NCBI GenBank assembly: GCA_013398955.1
Contig: VWPU01014839.1
Location: forward strand, 20,012 to 84,011
From: Callaeas wilsoni
Taxonomy: Eukaryota; Chordata; Aves; Passeriformes; Callaeidae
Reading direction: 5' to 3'
Length of the DNA: 64,000 nucleotides
The notes beneath the pieces are model-generated. The model was not told the DNA's origin. It made no database searches and saw only the letters and a list, made by a program, of their open reading frames with translations. Within the stretch, counting starts at the first letter, position 1, and the number at the start of each line of letters is the position of its first letter. This document shows positions 1 through 9,861 of the stretch, piece by piece. The position numbers and the translations under genes are program-made.

Positions 1-426
1 ATCTCCAAAACTTCTCGCATGAAGTTCAAAATTTCTTCAGAAACACGTGGGATGTAATCATATAGCAAATCTACCCTACTTTGTTTTTTTTCTTTTAATT
101 TCCACTAGGAAAAGCAGAAATACCTGTCTTTAGTGAGCTAACACAAAGAGTGAGCCACAAGCTTAAAGGCAGTTCTGGCTGGTACACATAATGAAGATAT
201 TTGCTCCAACAGCAGCCTCCTGGCTTGGTCTGTTGTGTCTCTTCATTCTGTACCCCTCCTGGTGTTGGCAACTGCACTGTGCCCAACTGAATTGATTTCT
301 CAGTTGTGTAATCATTAACGTGAAGCGGTGAGCAGGCTTTGATGACATTACATTTCAGTGCAGTACAAATAGAGCTAAGGGTTAGATGGTTAATTGAGGC
401 TCCTAAACCTTTTTACTTATTTTTAG
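1..426 (+). other. ASIC5 intron, 3' portion
   Basis: This sequence lies upstream of the first visible ASIC5 exon and ends in a T-rich tract and AG at 425-426. I see no exon matching the preceding part of the channel (the cysteine-rich segment before the PG motif), so the upstream exons lie to the left of the window. The short ORFs here show no family resemblance. Confidence 0.7.
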
Positions 427-483
427 GAAATGGAACAGAATGTGACTTGCTGAAGTTTTACAATTGTGTTTATCCAGCAGTAT
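427..483 (+). CDS. ASIC5: ASIC5 exon A (extracellular domain)
   Basis: The acceptor AG is at 425-426 and the donor GTAAGT at 484-489. The exon begins with the last two bases of a Gly codon and encodes NGTECDLLKFYNCVYPAV plus one base of Tyr. It matches the ECDL / C / P-V pattern of ASIC5. A donor at GTATGT (480) is also conceivable, but the T|GTAAGT site is the one that keeps frame with the next exon. Confidence 0.88.
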
Positions 484-699
484 GTAAGTAATAACTTCAT
501 ATTCATGATTTCTAAGCCAATTCCAAATAGTAGAGAATATCTATCAATTAAACCAAAATACTGAAAGTAATCCAAAATGGAGTACATCCCAGTTTATTTA
601 ATATTCTGAAAATAGAGACCAGATAGACCATGAAATATATGCCCATTAAAAAACAAACAAACAAACCACAAAAAAAATTCCAAACAATAAATGTGTGTG

Positions 700-730
<31 letters not shown>

Positions 731-3700
731 ATATAAAAAAACTAATAGAAGAATTCATTTTAGCAATCAGAAATGGTTTAAAGTGGAAGAACATTCAACT
801 AACCTATTTTCAGTTACCAAGCCTCTGGCTAGCATTTTCTCATCGTCATGGTACCATCCTTCTAGATTCAATGTTGTATTCTTTGTACAAAGAAGAGTGA
901 ACAGCACAGTAATAACAGGTTTGTTAACTGGTAAAAACATAAATCACTGGAATTTAAGGTTTTATCTTTTTAAAAGTAAAGTTAACTATAAATTTTGAGA
1001 GCACTCCAAATGCAATTCTTTTCCATAAACAAATAATCTGCACACAGTGGATATGAAATTTGTAAGTCACTACAACAGACTTTCTGGAAAATATTTAAAA
1101 TGGTAATCTGAGAAGTAACTTTTCATGAACTACAGAAAGCTTTCTTTTTAATTGTTTTGGTTTCTATTGTGTAATGTGACTCTCTCTGAGTGATTAGCAG
1201 ACTCAGAAGTTGGTGGGGGGGACTGTTTTGATTAGGTTTGTGCAACATTTAGGCCAGATCTACTACTGTGAACAATTACTTTTTTTTTTCTGTGGCTATT
1301 TTGAAATGGATTCCACTAAGTTCACATTCTTATATAACCATGATCTTTGAAAGCCTGTCATGAGGGAATATGTATATTATTTTACTTAATAGATATTCAG
1401 GGACTGATTTTCAAAGAAACTCCTGAGCAATAAGCAAAAATGACCCCAAAGTCCTCTGATGGATGGACAGGATTCAGAGCGGACCCCAAAGGGTTTGTAG
1501 GTATATGGTCCCCAGGATCCCATTTTAGGGGCTGACACTCCTTTGACAGTATAGGAGAGGTAAGACATCTGATAAAAAATCTCAAGAACAGCACTCTTAT
1601 CCAGTATCTGCAGGACCTACTAAGAGCATTTATTTTAGGAACTCTAAAGGCTGCCTATCCAGAATTAAATCCACAATCCCAGCATCCCTGGAGTGTATTT
1701 CAAATCATCTGCTAACAGGCTGAGATATCTCCTCCTTTGTGCTTTGCAAAAGTGAGAAGCCCACAAGCAAAGTGAGCAGACACAACCTCTGCCACCCCAC
1801 AAACAGGACAAAGACAGCATCACAAGCAGATTACAGTACTCATCTCACAGTGATGGCTTATGATTTAGGAAACATTTGTGCCTTACAATTTTTCGTACAC
1901 ATTGGTTTTCCCTAGCTTTCCCAGATTTCTGTGATGATTACGTTCTGTTGGAGCCTTGTTAGAGGAATGGCTCTCCACATTCATGAGTAGCCAAACTCAC
2001 AGAATTTTATGACTTCTCTTTGGTACTTGAAGAGACAAAGCTTTCCCTAAGCCTGCTTAGCTGTCTTGAGCCCAATTATCAAATGGCAGGCAGGGGTTAA
2101 GGTAAAGTGAACTTAGCTTACCAAGGTTTTTATACAGTTATGAGATGATAGCAAACTGCAATTGAGTTGCTCTGGAAGCTGTTTCTGTGCACTGAAATGA
2201 GCTGGGCAGGCACCAAGGCATCAAGACCAAGGATATATACCTAAGTATTTCATTAGAAAGCTAGCACAGAACATGGAAAGTTTTCCATTGCCCTTTTCTT
2301 TAACTGTGGGTGAGAAATAATAAGCACATAAAGTACCAATGAAGGCAGAAAGACTTGCAGGTGCTGGATTTCTTCAGAAAAAGTGAGAAAAATATCTCAA
2401 CTCTTGTTTTTGTCCATTTCCCAAATGACAGATGCAAATACTTATTCAGTCCTCCAAAACTGATAAGTATCCACTTTTCTTGGGATAATTAACCCACACA
2501 CTTATCAAAGACAGTTAAAAGTAATTTAGTAAGTATTTTTAAAAAAGTTTTTAAACTGTGTGCTTTTCTAGAAATATTATATAAATAATTTCTTCTGAAA
2601 TTTCAGATGATATAGAGATAAAAGGATTATGTACAGTGGGAACACACAATTCCACTTGTCCTGCCCCGTGTGAAGAAACAGATTATCCTACTACTGTCAC
2701 CTATTCAAACTTTGGAGGAGAAACAGTCATGAAATATTTTTCTACAAAACTGAAGAAAAGCCCAGAATACATCAGGTAATCTTGCTTAACACCTTGGCTA
2801 ACAAAGAAATTATCAATTCCTTTTAACCATGCTATCAGAGTGTATGATGAAAATATGACCTTAAAAAGATATTCTGTGTTGTATTAATAATGTTGTCTGT
2901 GAGATAACAATCTCTTGGACAAAATTGGTTAAGATTTAAACAAATTCATATCTATATAGATGTATGTGTATATTATACATAGATACATGCATACATGTAT
3001 ATAATACACTTAGATACACCTAAGTCTTTGAATAACAAAGAATAGATAATGCAATTAAAAAGTAATAAATTCAATTACCTTCTCTGTCACTGATCTCTTC
3101 TAACAAAAATTTTTGACCACGGTTTCAATTAGGAATAAAGAAAAAGCAGGGTTATCAAACCTATTCATAATCCATGTGAGCCATCCATTCAATGGAGAAG
3201 ACAAATCTTCACGCTTCCACAAATTAAGGCAATGAATAACACAAACATATGCCATATAAAGTTTTTCTCCTTTCAGCCTATTCCCAAAGGAAGCTTTGTA
3301 AATACTGAAGACCTAGGTAGCAGCAATGCCACAAATTTTATATTTCCTATTATTAGCAGAATTCCCTGACACCATTTATATTATAAAAGTTATTTAGAAA
3401 ATCTTTGGTACAATATTAATTCCCACAAGGTAGCAGAAGAGTGAAACGGGATGCTTGAGTGTGACTGAAACCACTACACAGCAAAAGAAGGTAGTTCTCC
3501 ACCCAATAGAAAATACCTTCCAGCATGAAAACATCTCAACAGTACTGACTACGTCTTTTATCCAGGAAAAGGTGATAGGACTTACATTATGCATAGAGTC
3601 ATACAGTCAGTATGCAGACTGCACTGACCTAATCGGCATACTTTTAAATTCAGAGATGCCATGTGTCCTTTTGCTTTAATAGACCACACATACCTTACTG

Positions 3701-6700
3701 TTATATTATCAATATAATGTGTTGATGCGAGATTTCCTCAGAAACACAAGCATTATATATAAAAAAATTGAATTATTTCCAGACTTTTTTTTGCTAGAAA
3801 GATATGATCTAGTTTTCAAAGAAAATTTAATACCATTTCATACACTGAATTTCCTTTCTCATAGCCGGAGATGTCAGCAGTACCAATAAGTATTAAGGCA
3901 GGTGCTACATGAACTCATAGTATATATAACATCAAAGTATGTTTATAAACAACTGCAGAAAACTTGGTTCATGAAATATCTGTGAGTTTCATTGTCTCAG
4001 TGACTTTCGTTTTCTCGCTTTTGAAGCCATCAGTCTCCAAATTCTTGCAAATGTTTATACATGCACAGGAACTATACAAATCATAGAATGCTTGGATTGG
4101 ATGGGACCTTTAAAGGTCAACTAGACCAACTCCCCTGCAATGAGCAGGGACATCATCATCTACATCAGGTTGCTCAGAGCCCAGTCCAACCTGACCTTGA
4201 ATGTTTCCAGGCATGGGTCATTCACCACCTCTTGGGGCAACCTGTTCCAGTGTTTCAACACCCTTGTTGTAAAAAATGCCTTCCTTATACCTCGTCAGAG
4301 TCTACCGTCTCTTAGTTGACAACCATTACCTCTTGTCCTGTACCTACAGACCCTATTAAAAAGTCTGTTCCCAATGAACATTATGAAAATTAAACCTGTT
4401 GTTATATGCAAACGATATTAATCCTGTGAGGACATTTTATCTTTGTTGATTATTTTATTGTCTGCAAACATCATGTGCAACTCAGTAATTATTCAATTAA
4501 GCAAAGGAACATACAGGACATTCCCTGTTACCAGGCCTTAACCAATAGGAATCCTGCCAACACATTAATGAGTACACATTCCAAACTATAAAACATAGAG
4601 ATGTATTTATTTCTGAACATGTAGGAAGGAAAAACTTAAATATTTATTGGATAGCTCTGCTAGCAACTCCATTACTAGTTGCAGAGCCTTACTAACAGAA
4701 GCTAGGAGAATAAGATTATTTTTATACATTAATGCTACCTGAGTTTTAGAATTATCACCCAAAGAGCTAGAAGTGATGATTTTGTATAGAAAATACTTTA
4801 TTTCCATGAATATTGTGAATGAGCTCATTGCCACTGTTAAACCAAAAACCTGTAGTTGTTAACACTTTTGAAAAATCATAGAATGGTTTGAGTTGGAAGG
4901 GACCTTAATGATCATCTGGTTCCAACCCCTGTGGGCAGGGATACCACCCTCTACATCAGGTTGCTCAAAGCCCCATCCGACCTGGCCTTGAACACTGCCA
5001 TAGATGGGGCATCCACAACTTCTCTGGGCAACCTGTTCCAGTGCCTCACCACTCTCACAGTAAAGACTTTTTTCCCAATATCTAATCTAAACCTACCCTG
5101 TTTCAGTTTAAAGCCATTCCCCCTTGTCTTATCCCTACATGTCCTTGTAAAAAGTCCCTTTCCGTGTTTTTGTAGGCCCCCTTTAGGTACTGGAAGGCTG
5201 CTATAATTTCTCTCCAGAGCCTTCTCTTCTCCAGGCTGAACAGCCACAAGTCTCTCAGCCTGTCCTCATAGGTGTTCCAGCCCTCTGATCATCTTCCTGG
5301 CTTCCTCTGGACTCTCTCTACATCCTTTTGATGATGGGGGCCCCAGAGCTGGACAAAACACTCCAGGTGTTCCATTCCGCAGGAGCAGAATCACCTCCCT
5401 TGACCTTCTGGTCACTCTTCCTTTGATGCAGTCCGAGCTGACTGTGAGGGCCGCAAGTGCAAATTGCTGCTTCATGTTGAGCTTCTCCTCAATGAACACC
5501 CCAAGCTCCTCCACTTAAGGCTGCTCTCATTCTATTCTCCATTCAACCTGTACGTGTGCTTGTGCTTGCCCTGACCCAGGTTCAGTACTAGCACCTGGCT
5601 TTGTTGAACTACACGAGGTTCACACAGGCTCACCTCTCAAGCCTATCCGGGTCCCTCTGGATGACATTCCTTCCATCCAGCATGTCAGTCACACCACGCA
5701 GCTTGGCATCATCGACCAACTTGCTGAAGAAGCCCTCAGTGCCACTGTCCGTGTCACTAAAAAAGATGTTAAACAGCACTGGTCCAAATACTTGGACACT
5801 GAGCCACTGACATTATGTATGCAATCAGTTGTCGTGTCTGTTTTCTTCCAAACCCATGATTTTTATATTCAATTTAGGACACAGGCAGAGTCTTTCTGTA
5901 GACAAGATATCACAAAGAAGAGCTCTTTACTCAATCATTACACAGGTCTTGCTCCAACTGAGATTTACCTACTCTTCCACTTTTGCAGCAGGCAAGAATA
6001 TAATTAGGTAAGTGAGGCTACCAGCAGAGGGTAGAACTCAACATCCGAGTTTAGGACAAGCACTGCTCTGTACAAACATGCCAGTTGAAATAAGCACAAT
6101 TAAATATGCAGTTGCACATAATCAAGAGTGTTAGGCTACACTGTGCTTGAAATTTCCACTCAAGTTTCTCTCAGTGACCCTTAAAAAGTATGATTTTATC
6201 CCACAGTACAGATCTAGAGCTACTTTATCAACACAGAATGAAGATCTACTCCTGATAAACTGCTGTTGTTATTAGGACTTTGGGATTTTTTCCTTCTCTC
6301 ATGTAACTGATTTTGATAAAACTCATCTAATATTTCATTAAGAGACACCATCACTCTCCCTGAACTCAGACCATGCTGATAGATGTTGGTAAAAATGAAC
6401 AGCACTCGTCTGACTGTCTCAGGTAAACTCTATGTGTTTGTCATTAGGCAAAACCTTGTGCGTATCGAGATTAAATATCACGATCTGAGCTACAAAATAA
6501 CACAGCAGCAGAAGGCCTTGACTATCTCTGAGTTGCTTGGTAAGTGAATGTTTAATATTTATTTATTTTTTGATTAATAATTAATCTAAAAATAATAATT
6601 TAAAAAACACTAGACAAAAAAACCCCACCCTGTTTGTTTAACTCTCTCTGCTCCTAAATCAAAAACTATGTGGGCTTCTGAACAAGAAGCCATAACTTTT

Positions 6701-7376
6701 ATATTACAATAGTAATAATCATGTCTGTTTCTTGGTTATTTTGGTACTGTCTCCTGTCATTCTGTTAAAGAAGCTGTGGTATGGACAGCAGCTGAGAGTA
6801 AGAATTAAGTTTGGCACTAGTTTAGTGCTCTATCACAGGCAGGACTGTAAGAACAGTTATGTTTTGGAGATTTGGAGAGGAGAGGGAGAACATAAGGATG
6901 AGAAGCAAGGGAATAGTTAAAAAAGCATAGAAGTAGTAAATATCTTAGGTATCTGATTCACAGTAGGACGTCTTGTGTTGTACTTGCTTTATTTAGAATT
7001 TTCAAAACCACATGAATCTTCTTCAGTAAACATTCTTAAGAATATTAATTCTGTTTTCTTAAAGTGATGGATCACATATATTGAATTTGTTTAGCACTTG
7101 GCCTGGCAGGGTTTTGTTTGCTTGCTAGACTAAACCAGATGCTTCAGATGACATATGTTTATTTCCTCTATTACAGCCGACATAGGTGGCCAGCTTGGAT
7201 TGTTTTGTGGTGCCAGTTTGGTTACAATCATAGAACTGCTAGAGTATGTTTTTACTAACTTCTGTTGGATGTGCATCTTTCTTCTTTTGAAAGCTCCCGA
7301 AATGCCTCAGTGGAACAATCCATCCCAAAACCAACCAACGCATAAGGAAAAAAAGAGGGGAATACAAGAATGTTAG
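427..7376 (+). CDS. ASIC5: ASIC5 (acid-sensing ion channel family member 5), 3' part, four coding exons
   Basis: The joined exons 427-483, 2607-2775, 6448-6539 and 7177-7376 give about 172 residues in one open frame ending in TAG. They align by eye with the last third of mammalian ASIC5 (about 505 aa from memory): an extracellular segment with conserved cysteines (TECD, GLCTVG, NSSC, PCEE), then the pre-TM2 stretch, the GAS selectivity filter, TM2 and a short basic tail ending GIQEC. The family consists of trimeric plasma-membrane cation channels. ASIC5 is described as a bile-acid-sensitive, sodium-permeable channel in gut and brain; that role is family knowledge, not visible here. All splice sites are GT-AG with matching phases, and there is no frameshift. 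The N-terminal exons, TM1 and promoter are outside the window. It converges on GUCY1B1, as in mammals. Another DEG/ENaC member is unlikely given the tail and the synteny. Confidence 0.93.
484..2606 (+). other. ASIC5 intron, 2.1 kb
   Basis: GT-AG intron. It contains a TG/TA microsatellite at 692-734 and a G7 run near 1215, and no recognised gene or transposon. Short antisense ORFs at 1386-1594 overlap each other in two frames and match nothing I know. Confidence 0.75.
692..734. repeat. TG/TA compound microsatellite
   Basis: A (TG)n run passes directly into about nine TA units and then ATGT and TATA units. It lies inside an ASIC5 intron and is likely polymorphic in length. The ORFs predicted across it are tyrosine/isoleucine low-complexity artefacts. 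Confidence 0.95.
2607..2775 (+). CDS. ASIC5: ASIC5 exon B (extracellular palm/thumb region)
   Basis: The acceptor TTTCAG ends at 2606 and the donor GTAATC begins at 2776. It encodes DIEIKGLCTVGTHNSS, then CPAPCEETDYPTTVTYSNF and on to KLKKSPEYI, and ends with two bases of Arg. The GLCTVGTHNSSCP stretch is nearly identical to mammalian ASIC5 as I recall it. The Cys spacing fits the disulfide ladder of the DEG/ENaC thumb. Confidence 0.95.
4079..4376 (-). mobile_element. CR1 LINE 3' fragment (about 0.3 kb)
   Basis: On the plus strand it starts with ATCATAGAATG, the reverse complement of the conserved CR1 3' terminus. The characteristic reversed CR1 text follows: 'ctacatcaggttgctcagag', then 'caacctgttccagtg'. 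It is 5'-truncated and diverged. It has no coding capacity; the ORF predicted across it comes from the repeat. It is antisense to ASIC5. Confidence 0.92.
4875..5811 (-). mobile_element. CR1 LINE fragment, long (about 0.94 kb)
   Basis: It begins with the reversed CR1 3' end (atcatagaatgg) and continues through the standard landmarks: the 'gttggaagggacc' class motif, 'gggcaacctgttccagtgcc' and 'ctcttctccaggctgaac'. It ends near 'cactgagccactgac'. It is 5'-truncated, with no intact reverse transcriptase. The opposing ORFs at 4931-5514 are relics or chance. It lies antisense within an ASIC5 intron, about 0.5 kb from the other CR1. Confidence 0.95.
6448..6539 (+). CDS. ASIC5: ASIC5 exon C (membrane-proximal extracellular segment)
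   Basis: The acceptor TCATTAG ends at 6447 and the donor GTAAGT begins at 6540. It encodes QNLVRIEIKYHDLSYKITQQ and then QKALTISELL, closing the Arg codon of exon B and ending with one base of Ala. The KITQQQKA...SELL stretch precedes TM2 and is characteristic of ASIC5. It is 92 nt long, with phases that match both neighbours. Confidence 0.95.
6540..7176 (+). other. ASIC5 last intron, 637 bp
   Basis: GT-AG intron with a pyrimidine-rich end (ATTTCCTCTATTACAG). It is AT-rich near its 5' end, with no repeat or gene recognised. Confidence 0.8.
7177..7376 (+). CDS. ASIC5: ASIC5 last coding exon (pore, TM2, C-terminus, stop)
   Basis: The acceptor TTACAG ends at 7176. It encodes ADIGGQLGLFCGASLVTIIE, then the TM2 hydrophobic segment through FCWMCIFLLLK, then a polar tail ending KKRGIQEC and TAG at 7374-7376. 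The GAS selectivity filter is encoded at 7209-7217, and the QLGLF-GAS block is the DEG/ENaC signature. The tail ends in EC as in the human protein, which supports the stop. The open frame reaching back to 7155 is intron read-through. Confidence 0.96.
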
Positions 7377-7620
7377 TGGCTTGTAGAAGTCCAGAACTAA
7401 CTGGTTTTGCAAATACCCATTCTTTTTAAGATAAAAAGGAGATACTAATATTTTACATTTCTCCCTTCTCTGCACTCCTTATTCTCCCTTTTATTCCCTA
7501 AAACTATTTAACTGTGCTAAAAAACTTGAACCACTGCATGTCAAAAAGTCTCACTTTCCTTCTCATATAAAGAAAAATGCAATCTTTAACTTTTATTTTA
7601 ATAAATTAATCTTTTAAAAA
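7377..7620 (+). other. Probable ASIC5 3' UTR
   Basis: This is sequence directly after the stop codon. The first canonical AATAAA is at 7600-7605 in an AT-rich context; another is at 7881-7886. Without a clear GU-rich downstream element the true cleavage site cannot be chosen. Confidence 0.45.
7600..7605 (+). promoter_or_regulatory. Candidate poly(A) signal of ASIC5
   Basis: An AATAAA hexamer 224 nt after the TAG stop, the first one downstream of the gene. The hexamer at 7881-7886 is an alternative. Confidence 0.4.
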
Positions 7621-8802
7621 TAGCATATCAAGCAATGCTGACATATGATACAATTTAGCATTCATGACCCAGTCTTTATCTTCTGTGTTTTGAGTTATGA
7701 GAAATAATATACATGCCAAATTATCTCACAGAACTTTCTTGACCACCATGAGTATGGAGCATTGCTATTCTTGAAAAGCAGGTTCCTTATTAACAATTCT
7801 TTAGTAGGTTACCAGTGTAACATATTCCAGTGAAGAATATGGTAGCTTCACCTAGAACAATTAGGAATGTGCCTAATAGCAATAAAATTTACAGTACTAT
7901 CTGTCTGAAACACATCAAAAAACCTCCTCAGTCTGCCAGCTACTATAGAGAACCATAGGGCACCCAAGTGGGTGGCAAGAGGGCAAACACGGGTCAAGTC
8001 CACTGTTTAATGTCATGAAAGATGAAAATAAAGGCTAAAGGCTTCATCTAAGTCTTACCAAATATGAGTCAGTGTAAGAATTCTGTGACTTTGGTGGTGA
8101 TTCAGGCTTCCTGAACATTTATTTCCTTAAAAGTGTTCAGATAAGCTTCTGTGATTTCCTGCACCTATAGCGCAGTAGTGGTTTAGTCTCCTGTTTTTTA
8201 AAGAAGACTGGGGTGATTAAATAAAGTAATAAGTGTATTTACTAAAGAGCCAAGTCCTTAAGGTCAGATATAAAGTAATGAAAATTCTACCATTTGGCCA
8301 GCACTGGCAACAAGCCCTAGGATATGCAATCCAGGAAATACAGGAAATGATTTTGCTTCCTAGAAAGAGATGCCTTGATTTTTGTCCTCTGACCTTAAGC
8401 ATAACTTATTTTTTCCTCCATTCTTTTTATTGGTCATTCCACTTCCATCTGGGACTTTTCCCCCTCACTATTACCAAGCAGAGGCACATTTGGCTCAGCA
8501 GCCCTACAAAAAAGGTCGTTCTAACCCCACTGTCCAAGGTGTGTATTAGCCAACACAGAGGAAGAATGGAAAGAGCAGAGCAAACATACTGCAATATTTC
8601 TCCGAAGACTTCTCCCAGTGTCAAACAGTTCATAACTGTGGAATTCTTAAGCCAAAAGAAATTATAGGCTTGGAAGTAGGAATCAGGTATTATCTGACTT
8701 CTGGATAAATAGAAAAGCAGGGTAAAGTTTAAACATAGTAATCTAGCACACCTTGTATTTCAGAGATCAAAGTGTTTTGTAGCCATCAATCACAATGATT
8801 TG

Positions 8803-8877
8803 TTTTGTTTTGTTTGCTTCTACTAATAAGGGCTAAATAAAAGAACATTAGTATTGTAAAGACTAAACAAAACAAAA
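8803..8877. repeat. Imperfect inverted repeat with 13-bp perfect arms
   Basis: The arm ttttgttttgttt at 8803-8815 is the exact reverse complement of aaacaaaacaaaa at 8865-8877, with 49 bases between. Weaker complementarity continues inward. It could fold as a hairpin, or be two independent simple-sequence tracts. Confidence 0.6.
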
Positions 8878-9792
8878 CTGGTATTGTTTCTGCCCAAAGG
8901 TTCAAGTGAAATGAAGCACAGAACGTGCTAAAAAATCAGCCAAAAAAGCGCCTGTCCTCAGAAAGGGCAGGTACTGGAATCTTTGCTTTGCTTAACAAGA
9001 CTAAAACGACTTTTGCTTACTCCACTGACTTTGGACAAGGACAGCTGAAATCACTGCTTGGTTACAGATTCTTTTAACATACATGGCAGAAGGAGCTCTG
9101 AAGAAAGCACAAAACTTGTTTTGCCCAAGGTCAAGTGACAGACTCGGATGGGCTTGTTTTCAGTAATGGCTAGTGATAAGATTATATAAAGCAATTGATT
9201 CCCCAGCATAGCTAAATTTAGCAAGTGTGCTGTGCAGCAGAGCAGAAGTAAGGGTGCTTTTGTATTTTGGTGTATGACTACTCTTCTATTATGGCAATGG
9301 CATTTTAAAAAGTCTTAAGGAAATGTCTGGCTTTACTGGTAGGAGACAATGTCATATCTGTAAGGACAGCAGAAGCAAGGTATTTTAACAGTTTGAACAG
9401 ATCACCTCCTAGTTTAGCATTACTTTGCCACTTATTTATTCAGCTTTCCTTTTCACAAGTGCACATCCATGCTCCAAGTAAACATATTGGCAAGCTCTTC
9501 CCATAGCAATTGATTCTAATATCGTAGTCCTAAAAATGAAATTAGTTTACATGATTGGGAACCCCCCTTGGGCTCCTCCCAAGTCCTTGTCTAAGGTGCA
9601 AAAAGAGATGCAACATAGAATTTTATAAAAAAAAACTTTAAAATACATTTTTAAATGCAGTCTGCAGAAGTCATTAAACTTTATTTAATGCTGTGGAGTA
9701 TCTCATGCTGTTGCATTCAACATTTTCTGAAGAACAGAGGGAGGCAATTTAGATATGTGGATAATGACCTGTGTTTGAGAGGTCTGGATTTT

Positions 9793-9861
9793 ATAGAGTA
9801 TTGTTCATTCCCTTATGAATTTTATAAGCATTTTTCATAGAGTATTGTTTCATTCCCTTAT
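9793..9861. repeat. Short tandem duplication (two 24-25 bp copies, 44-bp period)
   Basis: The phrase beginning atagagtattgt and ending cattcccttat occurs at 9793-9816 and again at 9837-9861. The copies differ by one inserted T. It looks like a local tandem duplication of about 44 bp, with decay in the remaining part of the unit. Confidence 0.85.

Larger units (their letters stand above)
2776..6447 (+). other. ASIC5 intron, 3.7 kb, carrying two CR1 fragments
   Basis: GT-AG intron. Its main content is two CR1 pieces (4079-4376 and 4875-5811), both antisense to the gene. AT-rich unique sequence fills the rest. A short TATA-rich tract near 2950-3010 is low complexity. No other exon was seen. Confidence 0.8.

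Noticed and set aside
4931..5514. ORFs of 82-98 codons on both strands
   Set aside because: They lie wholly within a truncated CR1 copy; no intact reverse transcriptase is present.
8233..8667. 144-codon plus-strand ORF in the intergenic spacer
   Set aside because: No recognisable domain, AT-rich codon content like its surroundings, opposing ORF on the other strand, and no promoter or splice context.
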